Below, piece after piece: positions 1-18,100 of a stretch of 64,000 nt of DNA. The stretch covers positions 4,310,001-4,374,000 of the forward strand of contig NC_068560.1 in the NCBI RefSeq assembly GCF_022201045.2. Reading direction: 5' to 3'. Every line of letters begins with the position of its first letter. Position 1 is the stretch's first letter. The notes under the pieces are model-generated. The model saw only the letters and a program-made list of their open reading frames with translations, had not been told where the DNA came from and searched no databases. The DNA is from Citrus sinensis. Lineage: Eukaryota > Streptophyta > Magnoliopsida > Sapindales > Rutaceae. The translations under genes were made by a program, and so were the position numbers.

Positions 1-1058
1 TCGTGTCATTTTATATATATATATAATTATTTAGTAAAGGCATTTTCATTTTCTCAAGATATCAATAAAATACAAAAAAATTTAATTTTAATATCCTAAT
101 AGATAAAATACACAGTTTTTAATATATTGAAATCTGTATTTTTTATATTTTACTAACATGTTCACCTTAACAAGACAAAGAAGATGTCTTCACCAGAAGA
201 ATATAATATACATATACATATATACATGTATATATATCTCTCAGGTTCTCGCTAAATGAAATAATAACAATTAATTTTTTTGACTAATATACATGCATGT
301 GACTTGTGAGAATTTTTAATGCATAAAAAAGAGACTAGATTAATTCTTTTTATTTAAAATAATACATAGAGATTCATCATCTAAAAAAGAGATGAAATTA
401 GGCCTTTTAGAATTTAAAATTGGTTCCTTTAGGTAGGGTTGTCCAACAATTTTTTTTTAAATGCCTTTTTCTATTGTATCATTATATATAAATCCTTGTA
501 TTCAACTTTTTTCTTTCCCTCTTTTCCATTTTTGGACCACAAATTTTATACATTTATATAATCTTGTGCTACATCTTGCATTATAGGCTATGAATTCATC
601 GAAGTGGAAGGACCACCAAATGGTCTTCTTATTCATAACTTAAACAAAACTATTTATTTGTATTATTGTTCATTAAACAATTAAAAGAAATTAAAAGTCC
701 TTGGATTTTTGGTAAGCATGCATGCCATGCCTAAAAAAGATGGAGAAGCCAACGTGATATGGGTCCCAAATTAATTGAAATCGCTGCCTCATTTTTATAT
801 TTCAAGCTAAAAATTATTAAAAAAAGCTATGTAAAAAAAAACTTAATAGTTAAATGCTCTTACTTTGAAAAATGAAAAGCATTTAAATTTCTTTATTTTT
901 AATTAATATCTCCCAACTTAAAAGAAATATTTGGAACTAATGGTTAATAGACTCATGATTTATTCTCATGGGATTTGGTGATCGATGTTTAAACCCCATA
1001 TACCGACCACCTCTCCCTTAAATGTGAATAGATTTTTCCAAAGTTATATTTGGAGATA
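1..1058. other. AT-rich intergenic DNA
   Basis: No convincing coding frame on either strand. Short TA-rich simple repeats occur near 13-28 and 206-240. I see no conserved motif beyond AT-rich runs. Confidence 0.6.
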
Positions 1059-1068
1059 GTCAAAATTA

Positions 1069-1699
1069 GGGTAAAAGCTCGTTTAGTCCCTATATTTTGA
1101 AGTTAGTGCCCGTTTAGTCCCTATATTTTTAAAAATACCTCAAACCATCCCTACTATTAAATTATTGACACTTTTGCCATTATCTTTTGTTCCTTTTAAC
1201 TTATTTTTATAATATTGTCCTATTATAATAATTTTTTAGACATTATTAAAAAGAAAAAATAACCCTATTATAATAATTTTTTTAGACATTATTAAAAAGA
1301 AAAATAAATTACCAGTTTAACACCAAAAAATAAAATAAAATAAAAAATATATATTAATTTTTGTGAAACACACTCTTGAGTTAAAATATTAATTTTTCTA
1401 AAAAATTGATAATATAATTTTTATGATATTAATTTTTTAGACATACGTGAGCTTCCACAAAAATTAATATATACCTTTTTTGTTTTTATTTTATTTTTGA
1501 GTTTAATTTGATAATTTAATTTTTTATTAATATCCAAAAAAGAAACATTATTGTAAAAATGTAATATTGTAAAAACAAGTTAAAAATAATGGCATAAGTG
1601 TCAATATTTAGTAGCAGGGACATTTTGAGGTGTTTTTAAAAATACAGGGACTAAATGGACACTAACCTCATAATATAGGGACTAAACAAGCTTTTACCC
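1069..1699. mobile_element. Mutator-like MITE, 631 bp, non-coding
   Basis: The two ends are inverted copies of each other: the left end begins GGGTAAAAGCTCGTTTAGTC and the reverse complement of the right end begins GGGTAAAAGCTTGTTTAGTC. The similarity runs inward for roughly 100 bp. The element is bounded by a perfect 10-bp direct repeat, GTCAAAATTA, at 1059-1068 and 1700-1709, which is close to the 9-bp duplication typical of Mutator-like elements. Inside, a block with TTATAATAATTTTTTAGACA is tandemly duplicated at about 1220-1310. It has no ORF, so any movement would need a transposase supplied in trans. The superfamily call is inferred from TSD length only. Confidence 0.85.
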
Positions 1700-1770
1700 G
1701 TCAAAATTATGGATCAAAACTTAGCTAAAAAATGTAATTCAACATTCGCACCATGGTATAATATGAATAA

Positions 1771-2278
1771 AGGAAATTATCTACCGACCATCTGTTCTTT
1801 TTGGTTTCTTCAAAAATACACATATCTTTTTTTTTTGGTTGATTTCTACTAGAAATTACATTTTCTTGCACTTTTTCACTTCTGTTTACATTTTGTTATA
1901 ACCTTGCTGATGTCATAGGGGTAAATTTGTCATTTTACCTATATAGAAAAAAATTAACGTCATTTAAACGCGGTAGAAAGAGGAGAAAAAAGAAAAAATA
2001 TTCTAGAGTATTTTGTTGAACTTATCATCTAATGTCTAAATTGCAAAGAAAAATTGAAGTAATTTAATTTTTTTCATTTAATTAGGGTGAAATAGTAATT
2101 TTACATTAAGGGGGTAAAATAATTATTTTGTTAATATTCTGTTAAGTTCTCTCACAGAGTTTAGGTGGCAGTGGAAAAATGTACATTTTGTAACTTTAGG
2201 TAGAAATTAGCCAAAAAAAAAATATATGTGTAGTTTTTAAAAAGTCCGAAAAAACAAGTGGTCGATGAATAATTGCCG
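1771..2278. mobile_element. Second Mutator-like MITE, 508 bp
   Basis: A 9-bp direct repeat TATGAATAA lies immediately outside (1762-1770 and 2279-2287). The ends are imperfect inverted repeats: AGGAAATTATCTACCGACCA on the left against CGGCAATTATTCATCGACCA from the right-end complement. The similarity continues for about 90 bp through a T-rich tract and TTTCTAC. No coding capacity. It sits only 60 bp from the MITE at 1069-1699 but has a different terminal sequence, so this is a separate family. Confidence 0.82.
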
Positions 2279-2287
2279 TATGAATAA

Positions 2288-5200
2288 TCTAACCTAGAAA
2301 TTGAAAACCAACCTATCTAACTAAATATTAGTAATTGAATAGAAAAGGTAAAAGAATACATATTAAATAATATATATTTTGATTTTTTTCAATGAAAATT
2401 ATGAATCTATTTGACTATTTGACACAAATGGATAAACTATACTGTTATTTGATAAAATGTTAAATGTTAGAGATCTACATGTTATTATCCCTTTTCCGTT
2501 AATTTATTTTATTTTCTTTAAAGCAAAGTGACAAAGAAGTCAATAAAAAGAGAAATTAAGAGATCCCTCGAAGAAGTAGATGTCGCCTTTTGATGATATG
2601 TCACGCGCGGCCCATCTCGCATGATCTTGGAACAGAGAATGACTTACACGCGTTAAGCATCGGTACTCATCGTTTTTTATTTTATTTTTGATTTTCTTTA
2701 GAATGTAACTTTTGTGGTGTGATCGTCACGACACTGCCCATTGAGACGATACGGTGGGGTTATATTATTATATGCTCTCTTATTATTTCTTTAAACACTC
2801 GTCTACTCTTTACGATCACATTTAAAATTTATAAATTGAAATTTTAATCTTGGTACCATTCATAATTCTGAACATAATTTCTATTTTCAATTTGTATATC
2901 CATAAAATGAATCATTATCTCTTTCTTTTTTTCTCTCTTAACTTATTTTACTTCTGCAATGGTTCAAAAAAAATTATGGGCAAATAACTTGAGTAATTAA
3001 TGAATTGCAATCTCAAGCAAACGATTAAATCTTTAATAAGTCTTAAGAGTCATTCCACTGCGCTAATTTTTTTATGTATTGCTCGTGTAAGTAATCTCAT
3101 CACAAACACCTTCAAACTCACAAATTCCTCATCAACTTTACTAATGTCGAATCATTTTTCAAGAATAAAAATACCCACCAAAATAGATTTATTGATGGGT
3201 TGCTTAACTAATAAAACTTAATTTTGAGTTTCAATAGTTTGTAGAAAATCACGTTGGTCAGGAGGATGAGGATAAAATTGTTTCTTTGTATGTCTATTCA
3301 CTCTTTTTATTTAATAGGTGGGTCTCAAAATAAGGTCCCTTTAAGTTATATTTAATGTAACATATAACCAAGTAAAATTTACCATCTAGTCCACTTGACT
3401 CCAACTGTTTTGTTACTCATTTTTATACTAAAAAGTCTAGTAGTAAGTTACAACAAATGTAACTTAGACAATTCTTTAACAATAATTTGGTACAAGGTTA
3501 TTCATATAATAATTTTTTCAAATTAGATTTAGAATGTCCAAAGTAGACTTTAAAATATAAATAGTCTAACCCATGGCATGTAGTATATTCCATTGGGATT
3601 ATTGTATCAATTAATTATTTTTTAATTAACTAGGTAAACCGAGTCGGGTGTATCTATTAAATTTTTCTTTCTAAATATGATTGTTCTATTCAATTTTTTT
3701 TTTTTAGTATGATGATGACCTTTCTTATCATTTCTTTTTATCCAATTTGCTTAGAAAACCATCAATATTTTTAGTATCCATCATGTCAATTTTATGAAAA
3801 TAATTTGGTTACTATTCATCAGTCATCACTTTGAGTAGTTATAAAATAAAGTAAAAATAGCAGTTTAATTTCAACTATTGAAGATTTCATATTTAATAAA
3901 AACAAATAACAAAATATTTTTTAATATAAATTATAAGTGATTAATTTGGCTTCTCAAATGGTCTCTAGTTTTGTGAATGAATAATGCTAAGGAGTACAAT
4001 AGTAATTTTTAAATTTTAAAAATATTATTGTCTTTCAACATTAAAAAAAAATGATTTTGGCAATTGTACAAGGGATTACATTTTTGTCATTTTTCTTTTA
4101 TTACCAGTCATCAGAATGAAAATATTTCCAAATTAGCTTTGAAGCAAAACAAAATCTACAAAAGAAGAAAAGACCACTTATTCTCAACCACAAAAAAAAA
4201 AAAAACCTTTTGAAAAATGAGAATTTATCTATCCTTTTTTTTAAAAAAAATATTCTCAATCAACACGAGTTTCATGCTAAATCTATTAAAGACAAGATCT
4301 CATACTCTTATATATATTCCTTTTTTTCGTATTGTTGATTTTTGAAAAAAAAAAATTGACATGCACTTCTAAAGAAGGAGGATATTTTTATCCCATCAAT
4401 TATTGGTGTACACGTAAACATGATTGATTTTAAGTTTTTGTCATTTTGCTTCATCAAAATAGCCGTTAAATGCACAAGAATAAGGAGTCAACTTCATGCA
4501 CCTATCGAATAAATGGATAATTTCTCACGCCATAATTGTTTTTTAAAAAATGGCCCCCTATTATTGATTTTTATGATATTTAAATAGGTTGTATGGCATT
4601 GGTCCTAAAGTTAATTAATGTTACATAATTCTAAGCAACTTGTTTATCATTATATCCTATATTTTAAGCGAATTGTTTGGTTCTTTGTAATTTGTAACAC
4701 CCACTTAAAAATTGTCATGATTCATGAGTTCATTGTATGGATGATTAATTATTTTTAAGTGAATGATTTATTTTCGTTTTGAGTGGAATTAAAGAAGAAA
4801 ATTGGTTATGTTTTGTTAGATATTGATGGTTTTCTACGATTCCTTTACTTTATTTTTTATTTTTATTTGTAACAAGTTAGTTTTTGTAAATAATATTACA
4901 TACTTTTTCTTTCTTTTTATCTCTTAAATAAATTATGGAGGCAATTGGACTGGTTTTCCTAAAAGGTTGTGTGTGTGTGTGTTAAAATATTACTAAATGA
5001 AAACGCGACGTACAAACGACAAATAAAATTTTATTTAGCGGTTATCATTTAGAAACATCATTGTTTGGTGCATTTAGAGCTAAGATTTAATATAATAATT
5101 GCATAATATGTCAACATGCTCCTAACAACTTTTTTTTTTTAAAGATATTAGTAAAACAACTCTCAAAATTCGACAGTATTTGGATGCATATGTATACATT

Positions 5201-5929
5201 AAAATTTAGAACAATGTAATCATAAAATCTGCGAATTTATTTTATATGCAACTATGTATTATTTTCAGCTTTATTATTTTTTAACCAGTATATATTTAGT
5301 TTTTAGACTTGACTTGAATAAGCATTATTAAAGACGTGAATTTTGTTGAACTAACCCATTAATATACTTGAGTTTATATATAATGGTCTTCTTCTTCTTC
5401 TGTTTTTTTTTTTTTTTTTAACTTTTTCTCTTAGTTTGTTTTTGGTTTAAGTTGTAAAATAGTTACTAGATTCAATTCAGTCTTGGCTAAACAATTAATT
5501 TTTAAATCAAAGAATTGATAATTACAAATTACATCAAAGCTAAAATTATACTAATCCCCTCATGTACCATATTTTTCATTCAAAAATTTTGGAAAATCGT
5601 TTTGGTATTTTACTAGTCTCATCCATTTTATCAAATTACAAGTAAGGATATAACTTGGTAATTTTATTTTATGATGATCCCTTTTGTAACTCATTATTAA
5701 AAATAAAATGGAACTCGTCAGTAACATTGATAAATTAACTATTATACACCCCGTGAGAAGTTTATTCTAGGGGTATATTTGTTTTAAAGTTTCTAATAAT
5801 ATAACAATCAATTTCTTGAGAACCACCAAATAGGTAGGTGATAAACCATTTCAAATTTCATTCATGTTGCTGGCAAAATATTGGTTACAAGGTACTAATG
5901 GCATTACACATGGAGAACATGATTCAAGA
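2288..5929. other. Intergenic DNA without recognisable genes
   Basis: AT-rich sequence with many homopolymers and a short GT microsatellite near 4967-4981. The reading frames here are short and have low-complexity composition. GC rises at 2580-2760, where ACGCG-type boxes occur, but I could not assign a function. Confidence 0.5.
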
Positions 5930-6770
5930 TTATGATAAAGGATGAAGGGAAAGTTGAGAAGGGAGGATGAAATGAGAAAATTTCAATGAATTACTCTCAA
6001 CCAAATAGCGACATGAAATTATCTCCTACAAAATATCTAATTTGCCACGTGTCCACATGGGACCACATTGACAATCACACGAGGCGCCACTCAGGCATGT
6101 CCCTACCTGAGCTGTCTCCAAAGCATCTCTTTGTGAGCCACTAAAGTCAGGACTGAGAAAGGGAGATCACAAACAAGCCGCATCCACCATTCTCTTAACT
6201 GATTCATTCAAAATGGGCCAATTATAGTTAAGGGCACGCTGTCATTACAATTTGTCCCTAAATAGATAGGCAGATGTCCAACCCAAGCAAGCTTAAATGC
6301 TTCTACAAAAGAAGTCAAATTACTCTTAAGACCCTACCTGAGAAAGAGAATCACCAATAATGACTCGCCATATGTCTAAAAGGACATAAAGATGCCCTTA
6401 GAGAACTCCACTTAAAAAAGTCAGGTTGGTCTCATTAAAGGATAAGTTCACTCACTCACAAAACACTTAAAATCTCCTATTTTAGGATTGCTTTGAAAAC
6501 CCATCATCTTCGTTAATCCCCCTCTAACTTGACTATTAGAGTGAAGCTGCCGGCCATTGCTATTGTTGCCTCTATCGACTGTTCCTTGTGATTCAGGTTT
6601 GTCTCAGTGGTCGCCATCCTCGTAAAACCATTTTCCGGACAAACTGACATCCATCTTCACCAAAAAACCACATTTTACAAAGAAGTTCTCATATTGTTTT
6701 GGGCTAAATCAGATCAAAACAATTCACACGAGAAGAAATTGCAAATATTGATATATATATATTTCATCTC
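5930..6770. other. Possible degenerate LTR-type fragment
   Basis: This block is clearly less AT-rich than its surroundings. Near 6520-6600 it carries text typical of plant Ty3/Gypsy LTR ends: an ACTTGACT..AGAGTG..GCCGGCC run followed by GTTCCTTGTGATTCAGG. I could not find a paired LTR, a primer-binding site or a target duplication, so this is a weak call from composition and resemblance. It may simply be the distal upstream region of the kinase gene. Confidence 0.3.
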
Positions 6771-7070
6771 TTTTGTACTCACAATTATTTTTTTTTTATA
6801 AAAAAAAAAAATCATTGACCTTTGATCCGAAATAAATACACCTCAAGATTTGTCCCTTGGATGAATAACTAAACCTTAATGATAGAAATAGACAGCTAAA
6901 CTCTCACTACGTCAAAAAATGTAAATACAAATAGACTCCTTCCTTTAGTGAATTTCGCCTATTATAATATCATGTTTATTATGAATTTATGATAACCGGA
7001 TCATGAATGGCCGTTTTTAAACTTTTGTCAATAAATGTATTAGCCTTTTCAAATTATGCCTTTGTTAGTA

Positions 7071-7080
7071 ATTATATAAA
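7071..7080 (+). promoter_or_regulatory. Candidate TATA box of the SHAGGY-like kinase gene
   Basis: ATTATATAAA followed by CCCC lies about 110-120 bp upstream of a long CT-rich stretch (7165-7240, CTCTCTTT repeats) typical of plant 5' leaders. Transcription probably starts between 7105 and 7200. No transcript data are available here. Confidence 0.4.
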
Positions 7081-7411
7081 CCCCAAGGGAGTCAAATGTT
7101 ATTAGATAAAAAGATAAAAAAGTCAGAGTAAGAGGTGAACAAACCTTGTCAGGTAATTGTCAGTACACACTTATTCAATACACTTCTCTCACTCACTCCC
7201 TTCGCACACACACTCTTCTCTCTTTCTCTCTCTCTTCAATCAACGAAACAGAACTAAAAAAGAACAAAATCAAAATTAAAAAATAAAACAGCAAAAATTA
7301 AAAGCAAAAAATCAGATCAGCAAACAGTTTTCTACTTCTACCTGTTTTGTTTTAATTGCTTCGATTTTCATATCATAAGCGTTCAAATTTTGTGAAGCTG
7401 AAAGCTGCAGA

Positions 7412-8470
7412 ATGCGTGGAATTTGCTTCCACTTCTCGTTGAAGCGCTTCCAGGTGAGGCTTCTAAAAACGATCCGTTTCAATATCTGAATTTCCGATAA
7501 TAAATTTTTGGTTTTGAAGTGATTTCATAGCTTAGAATTTGTTTATTTATTTATTTTTTTTTCTGGTCATTTTTTTTCATATTTATACGGGTGAAAAAGT
7601 TGGAGTGGTTTAGTTCTAGATCTGATCATAATTGTTTATTCTAATTATTCCTTTTGATTATTTTTTAAAATTTTTTTACAGCTTTATTATGCTAGGAAAA
7701 GAAAAAGAAAAGGAAGCTTTTAGGAATTTTTTATTTATTAATCTAATTTTTGGTAATTGTAAATCGCTAATTTTAGGAAATGGAATCTAAATAAAATAGT
7801 TTGGAGTTGGCTAACAAGTAATTAATATTTTTTTTAATTTTGGTTATTGTGTAAATATTTGGAATAATGATACTGCACATATAAATTATCCTGTACATCT
7901 TTTCTTTGAACTAATTTTTTTATTTCACCTTTAAATATTTTTGTGTGGCAACAAAGAGTTTGAACCTGTAGTATGATTGAAATATTTAATGCAATCTACT
8001 GGAATTTATGTTTTTCCGGTTAAAATTTATTGCAATATGTGAGCACTGCCACTTCATTTATGGAAAATTACTATTTTTGGGATTTTACGTCAATTTTTAG
8101 TTCTAGTTCTCAATCTTGAAACAAACATATATGAATTTGCACTTATGTATGCATCAGAACTTTGGTTCAACCTTTGATGGTATGTTTGGGATTGCGTTTT
8201 AATCCAAAAGGAACTACCAGTTCTCAAGTATTAAAGTGTACCAATGGTGGTACATACTATCTAACCAATAAAAGTGGGTGATTAGCTAACATTTTAGTTG
8301 CTGTGCTTTCAAAGTTAGACGGAAGCATAGAAGTTCTAAATGTCCCATGAGTGTTGGAAACACAAAATATGTTTCTGATGTATGAATTTTGTTATTCATA
8401 TTAGGAAGATAGGTGTTTGGGTGGTACAGAAGGCACGACCTCAGAGCATCTGGAGGGTAGCGAATACTAG
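7412..8470 (+). CDS. Upstream ORF (35 aa) spanning the 5'-leader intron
   Basis: An ATG at 7412 opens 14 codons that run exactly to a good splice donor (CAG|GTGAGG, exon end 7453). Joined to the acceptor at 8404/8405 (TTATTCATATTAG|GAAGAT), the frame stays open for 21 more codons and stops at TAG 8468-8470. That is 28 nt before the kinase ATG at 8499. The peptide starts MRGICFHFSLKRFQ and has an acidic, polar second half. A uORF ending this close to the main start would be expected to reduce kinase translation. Both splice sites are predictions. Whether the peptide is conserved in other plants needs comparison. Confidence 0.5.
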
Positions 8471-8498
8471 TATCTGGAATACTCTCGAGTTTGTATAA

Positions 8499-12973
<4,475 letters not shown>

Positions 12974-13320
12974 CATCTGTTACAAGTCTCCTCCGTAAGT
13001 TTATTTTGATCGTTTTATCGACACTTGTAAAAATCCGTCACCGTTTTTTCATTTATCATTGTCTCTTTAGTTCCGTTGAGGAAAGTGTGTTGGCAGAAGG
13101 AATGTTTAGGAGAGTTTGGGAGACCTGACGGAGGCTTTGAGTTTGTTTATTTGTCATTACGAGTTACGGCTTTGGATGAAGACAATTTTTTTTTTTTTGA
13201 ACTTATCCTGTAATTTGTTGTATCCCTGTTTCATGGGCGAGTTTAGTGAGATGAAAAATATGAGAATCTGTAAAATATTGCTGTTGGGATTTTTTTTTCC
13301 AGCTTGATTCATCACTTGCG
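12974..13320 (+). other. 3' UTR of the kinase gene
   Basis: Sequence after the TAG at 12971-12973. A possible 3'-UTR intron could run from CTCC|GTAAGT near 12998 to TTTAG near 13070. The transcript probably ends near 13270-13330. The boundary is an estimate. Confidence 0.4.
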
Positions 13321-13339
13321 TCAGAATTGGCATAATTGA

Positions 13340-14778
13340 TGTGAATTTCACGTATCATCCCATAGCCTACAGAATTTTAATAACTTTTCAGGAGTTGAAA
13401 AAAAGTGAAAATTAGAAGTTCTTTTACATTTTTATGAAAATTTTTAATGGTAATTTGGTAAGGAAAAAAGAAAAACAATTGTTGTATCAACATATGCGTA
13501 GCGTTGGGCAATGGCAACAAGCCAACGACGAAGTTCTTTCAGTTTCAAGAGTCAAGCCATTAGAAGTTGATGGGCCCATCAATGGCCGTAAGTAACTCAG
13601 CTAATGAAATTTATACGTGTTTTAATATTTAAATCGAATTTTTTCCGCCTTTCTTCTTGTCCATGTATATATTACGACGCACGGTTAGTTAGGATTGAAT
13701 GTGATTTGGCAAATTTTTATGCTTCCATTAAGCAAGAATATCAATATTCTGTAAGTTTGTAAAATGTGATGAAAGTGACGGATCATGCATGATTCACGAT
13801 GAAAGATAAAATAATATAAAAAATAAAAGAGGAAATGCTTAAACTAAAGTGGGGATGGGGCCAAGAGAACACGCACGAAACGGCAACTTCTCTCAAAATT
13901 CTCTCAGCCTTTCCGATGTTAAGCATTTTCCTTTTATTTAGGACCAATGATAGAATAATAAAAGAAACAGCAATGATTAATGTACCTTTCTGACGTGGAA
14001 AAGGATGGCGACGTCTACTAACTTATAAAATCGTTATGGACACTCTTATTTTTTACAAATAGTCATATAAACTTTTTCTTTGGACAATCTTTGTGGGTCC
14101 GCATGACTAATTCTGAATTCAAATGAGTTCTATGAATTTTTAGAAGTGATATGTGTATCCTGAGTTCTATGTATTTTAGAAGTGATATGTGTATCCTAAA
14201 AATGTGGTATGTATTATCATTTATAAAAAAACAAGAGGACCATTTGGTCAAAACACACGGGTCGCCGTCCCTTTTCAAATTTTTATCTAGTTGTGTGTTT
14301 TTTTTAAATTTTTTTTTCTGGATTTTAAAATTAATTGTTAAATAGTTTTATCAATTTAAAAAAATGCTAATTGAATAATTGATGTGGCAGCTTGTGTAAT
14401 TGTGACATCAGGTTAATTATTAACTACATCAACTTATCCTAGTATTATTATTTTGTAATTTGCTTGTCAGCTCTTTCTTTGTATTTTCTCATTCTTTTAA
14501 TAGTTGATAAAAAATGAAGATGAACATGGTAGTTATTTCGATTTTTTTATATCGAAATCTATTGATGCTTCAGTTAAATTTAGATAAATTGTTTTGGTTA
14601 AATTTAGATAAATTGCTATTTTAGATAATAGAATGAGTGCTATTTTATACAATATTATTATTTGTGGAATACAAGGTCAAAACAGTCCACCATATTCAAT
14701 TTGTTCACAAGCTTAAATAACAAGCAGACACTTGGTAGTACTGATATCCCCTTTCATCATATGTTCACCTATAGAGGT
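13340..14778. other. Intergenic spacer with a short tandem duplication
   Basis: Between the kinase 3' UTR and the end of the ankyrin pseudogene. No gene seen. A segment GAGTTCTATG..TTTTAGAAGTGATATGTGTATCCT occurs twice in tandem at about 14123-14196, and a shorter one (TTAAATTTAGATAAATTG) at about 14574-14617. Confidence 0.5.
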
Positions 14779-14828
14779 TTACAGAACAGAAGAAATCGGT
14801 GGTTCATAGTCACGACCGTCTTGAGCCT

Positions 14829-15114
14829 TGTTTGAAAGTTGAATTGTGACTGTAAAAGTTGTTTGGAAGCTGAGAAAATAATGATCAATATTTTTCCTTA
14901 AAAACTATTCTTCTTTTATTGAATTTCAAGTTATTATTTACAAATACAATAACAACTTATTTATACTAACTCATATCTTAACAGAATTAAAAGCATCACT
15001 AACAACTGAAGAACAGAACGTAAAACATGATTAACAGATTTGCTGAGCTGGCTTCTTTACCCAACTAACTGCTGACTCATCATTGACACACGTGCTCAAT
15101 GAGCTTCCTTAACA
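14829..15114 (-). repeat. 3' LTR of the Copia element
   Basis: 286 bp, TG...CA. The gag-pol stop codon (15096-15098) lies inside this LTR. It differs from the 5' LTR at five positions, for example CCTTAAAAAC against CCTTAGAAAC. Confidence 0.93.
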
Positions 15115-15125
15115 GCCCCCCTCAA
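15115..15125 (-). other. Copia polypurine tract
   Basis: TTGAGGGGGGC on the minus strand, directly abutting the 3' LTR. This is the expected primer for plus-strand DNA synthesis. Confidence 0.8.
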
Positions 15126-18100
15126 ACTTAAGGGGCATGGCTGCACATTAAGTTTGCTCCTGAGATAATTGAATTGAGTGAATGTGAGAGGCTTGGTCAA
15201 GATGTCTGCAATCTGTTCTTCACTGGGAATGTAATTGATTTCCAGCTCTCTTGCTAACACTTTGTCTCTTATAAAGTGCATGTCTAATTCAATGTGTTTG
15301 GTTCTCGAGTGGTAGACAGGATTTTTGGCCAGCTCAGTTGCACTTATATTGTCACACCAGATTGTAGGCACTGAAATACATTCAATCTTGAGTTCCTTGA
15401 ACAATGACTGTAACCATGTAATTTCTGCACTTGCAGAAGCAAGAGCTCTGTACTCACTCTCTGCACTTGACCTTGTAACTATGGATTGCTTCTTGGATGA
15501 CCAAGAAATCAAGTTATTTCCCAAGTAAATACAGTATGCACCTGTTGATTTCCTATCATCAATATCACATGCCCAATCTGCATCTGTGAAACCTGTTAAC
15601 TTTATTTCTCCATCAGCTGAAAACTTTAATCCATAGTCTTCTGTCTCTTTCAAATATCTAAGCATTCTCTTACAGGCTAGGATATGTTGTAGTGTAGGTG
15701 CAGAAACATATTGGCTTAGCTTGTTCACTGCAAAAGCTATCTCTGGCCTGGTCAGAACTAAATACTGCAGCTCTCCAATTAAACTTTTATAACTTGTTGC
15801 ATCTTCAACATGCTGACCCAAAGATCCCTTAGCTTCCTTTTGAAGTTTTGTCCCTGTAACCATTGGTATATCACACCCTTTGCAGTGAAGCATATCAGCT
15901 TTGCTTAGCAGGTCTCTAACATATTTTCTTTGGGATAAGTAAATATTGTTCTCAGCATAAGATACTTCTATACCCAGAAAATATGAGAGTCTTCCCAAAT
16001 CTTTCAATGCAAACACTTTGCTGAAGTTTGAGATAAACTTTTCAAGTTCATTACTGTTAGGCCCTGTTATCAGTATGTCATCAACATAGATCAAGACTAA
16101 TATCATTGAATCTTGTTTTCCTTTAAAGAATAGTGAGGTATCAGCTCTGGAATTTTGAAATCCCCAGTTTGCAACCAAACAACCTTTTAGTTTGTCAAAC
16201 CAAGCTCTGGGAGCTTGTTTCAAACCATATAAAGCCTTCTTCAATTTACATACATAACCTGATCTCTTCTCATCAACAAAACCCTCAGGCTGACCCATGT
16301 AGACATCTTCTGTTAAGTCACCATTCAGAAACACATTATTAACATCTACCTGCCTGATCATCCAATTCTGCATTGCAGCCAAGCTTAGTATAACCCTCAC
16401 TGTGGAAGCCTTTATAACAGGGCTAAAAGTTTCGAAATAATCAATCCCTTCAGTTTGTTGGAAACCTTTAGCAACCAATCTAGCTTTGTACTTTGCTATA
16501 CTGCCATCACTATTTTGTTTAACCCTGAACACCCATTTGTTTCCAACTATTTTGTTTTCAGCTGGAGGTGGTACAAGAGACCAAGTCTTATTCCTGATCA
16601 AAGCTTCATATTCCTCTTTCATGGCCTTATACCAATTTTTATCATTCAGAGCTTCTTGAATTGTGTCAGGTTCTTTGTTGATCAAGGTGGCTGTATACAA
16701 CTTAGGCTTGAATATTCCAGACTTTGATCTGGTAATCATTTTGTGTGTAGGTTGTGAGATCTGAATTCTGTTTGGATTATATTCAGAGTGTTGTTGATTG
16801 CTTGTTTGTGGTTCAGGTTGTGTTTGAGTAGATTCAGGGATTTGAGGGATAACTTGTGATATTGATGGTTCTGATGAAGAATAACTAGATGATTCTTATT
16901 GATTCAAATTATCTGTATGCTCAGGCAAAACAGGAGTTTGTTCATCACTTGGCACACCTGCTGAGAAAGTATCTTCAAAGCTACTGTTGAATAAGGGTAG
17001 AGTTGAAAAATGATAGACTTATTGTTTAGAGAAATTTGACACTGGTGTTTCTGAGTTGGCAACATTTTCAGATGAAGAAGGAACAGAGAATGTTGTATAT
17101 GGAAATACACTTTCATAAAAAACAACATGTCTAAGGATATGAACTTGGCTTGAGCTTGTAAGACATTTATATCCCTTATGAGATGAGCTATAACCAATAA
17201 AGATGCACTTGCTGGTATGAAAGTCAAATTTATGTTTGTTAAAATCTCTCAAGTATGGATAACAAAGACAACCAAAACATTTAAGGAGGCTGTAATCTGG
17301 TTTATGCTTAAAGAGCTTCTCATATGGAGATAAGAGTTTCAATACAGGTGTTGGTAATCTATTTATGTGATATACTACTGTATGAACAGCTTCCCACCAG
17401 AATTTAAAAGGAAGATGAGCTTGAGCTAAGAGAGTCAAAGCTAACTCAATTATATGTCTATGTTTCCTTTCTACTAGACCATTTTGATGATGTGTGTAAG
17501 GGCATGAATGTCTGAAAATGATCCCATTTTGGTTTAAGAAGTTAGTAAAAACTCTATATTCTCCCCCCCAGTCAGATTGCAGCATCTTGACTTTGGTATT
17601 GAACTGATTCTCTACTTGGATTTTGAATAATTTGAAGACTTCAAAAGCTTTTGATTTGAGTTTGAGTGGGTAAATCTAGGTATACCTACTGTAATCATCT
17701 ACAAAGCTTATGTAGTATTTGAAACCATTTCTAGATATAGTAGGTGAAGGCCCCCACAGATCAGTATGTATCAGTTCTAATACTTGAGTTATTTTGGTTT
17801 CGGTTGTAGAAAAATGTTGCTTGTGAGCTTTTCCTAATTGACATGCTTCACACACAGAATGCTCAGGAGATAAAATTGATTTTTGAGAGACTTTAACTTG
17901 TTTACAAGTCTTAAGCAAATACATCAATACTGTTGAGCTTGGATGACCAAACTTTCTGTGTAACAAGTTAAGTTCATCATGTTTCTGGTTACACTTATTT
18001 GAAATTGAGCTGAAACAAGTCTTATCAAAGAAATTACAATGATGAGAAAAAGAAGACACATTTGAGCATGATAGCATGGATATTGGTTTATGTGACTGAA

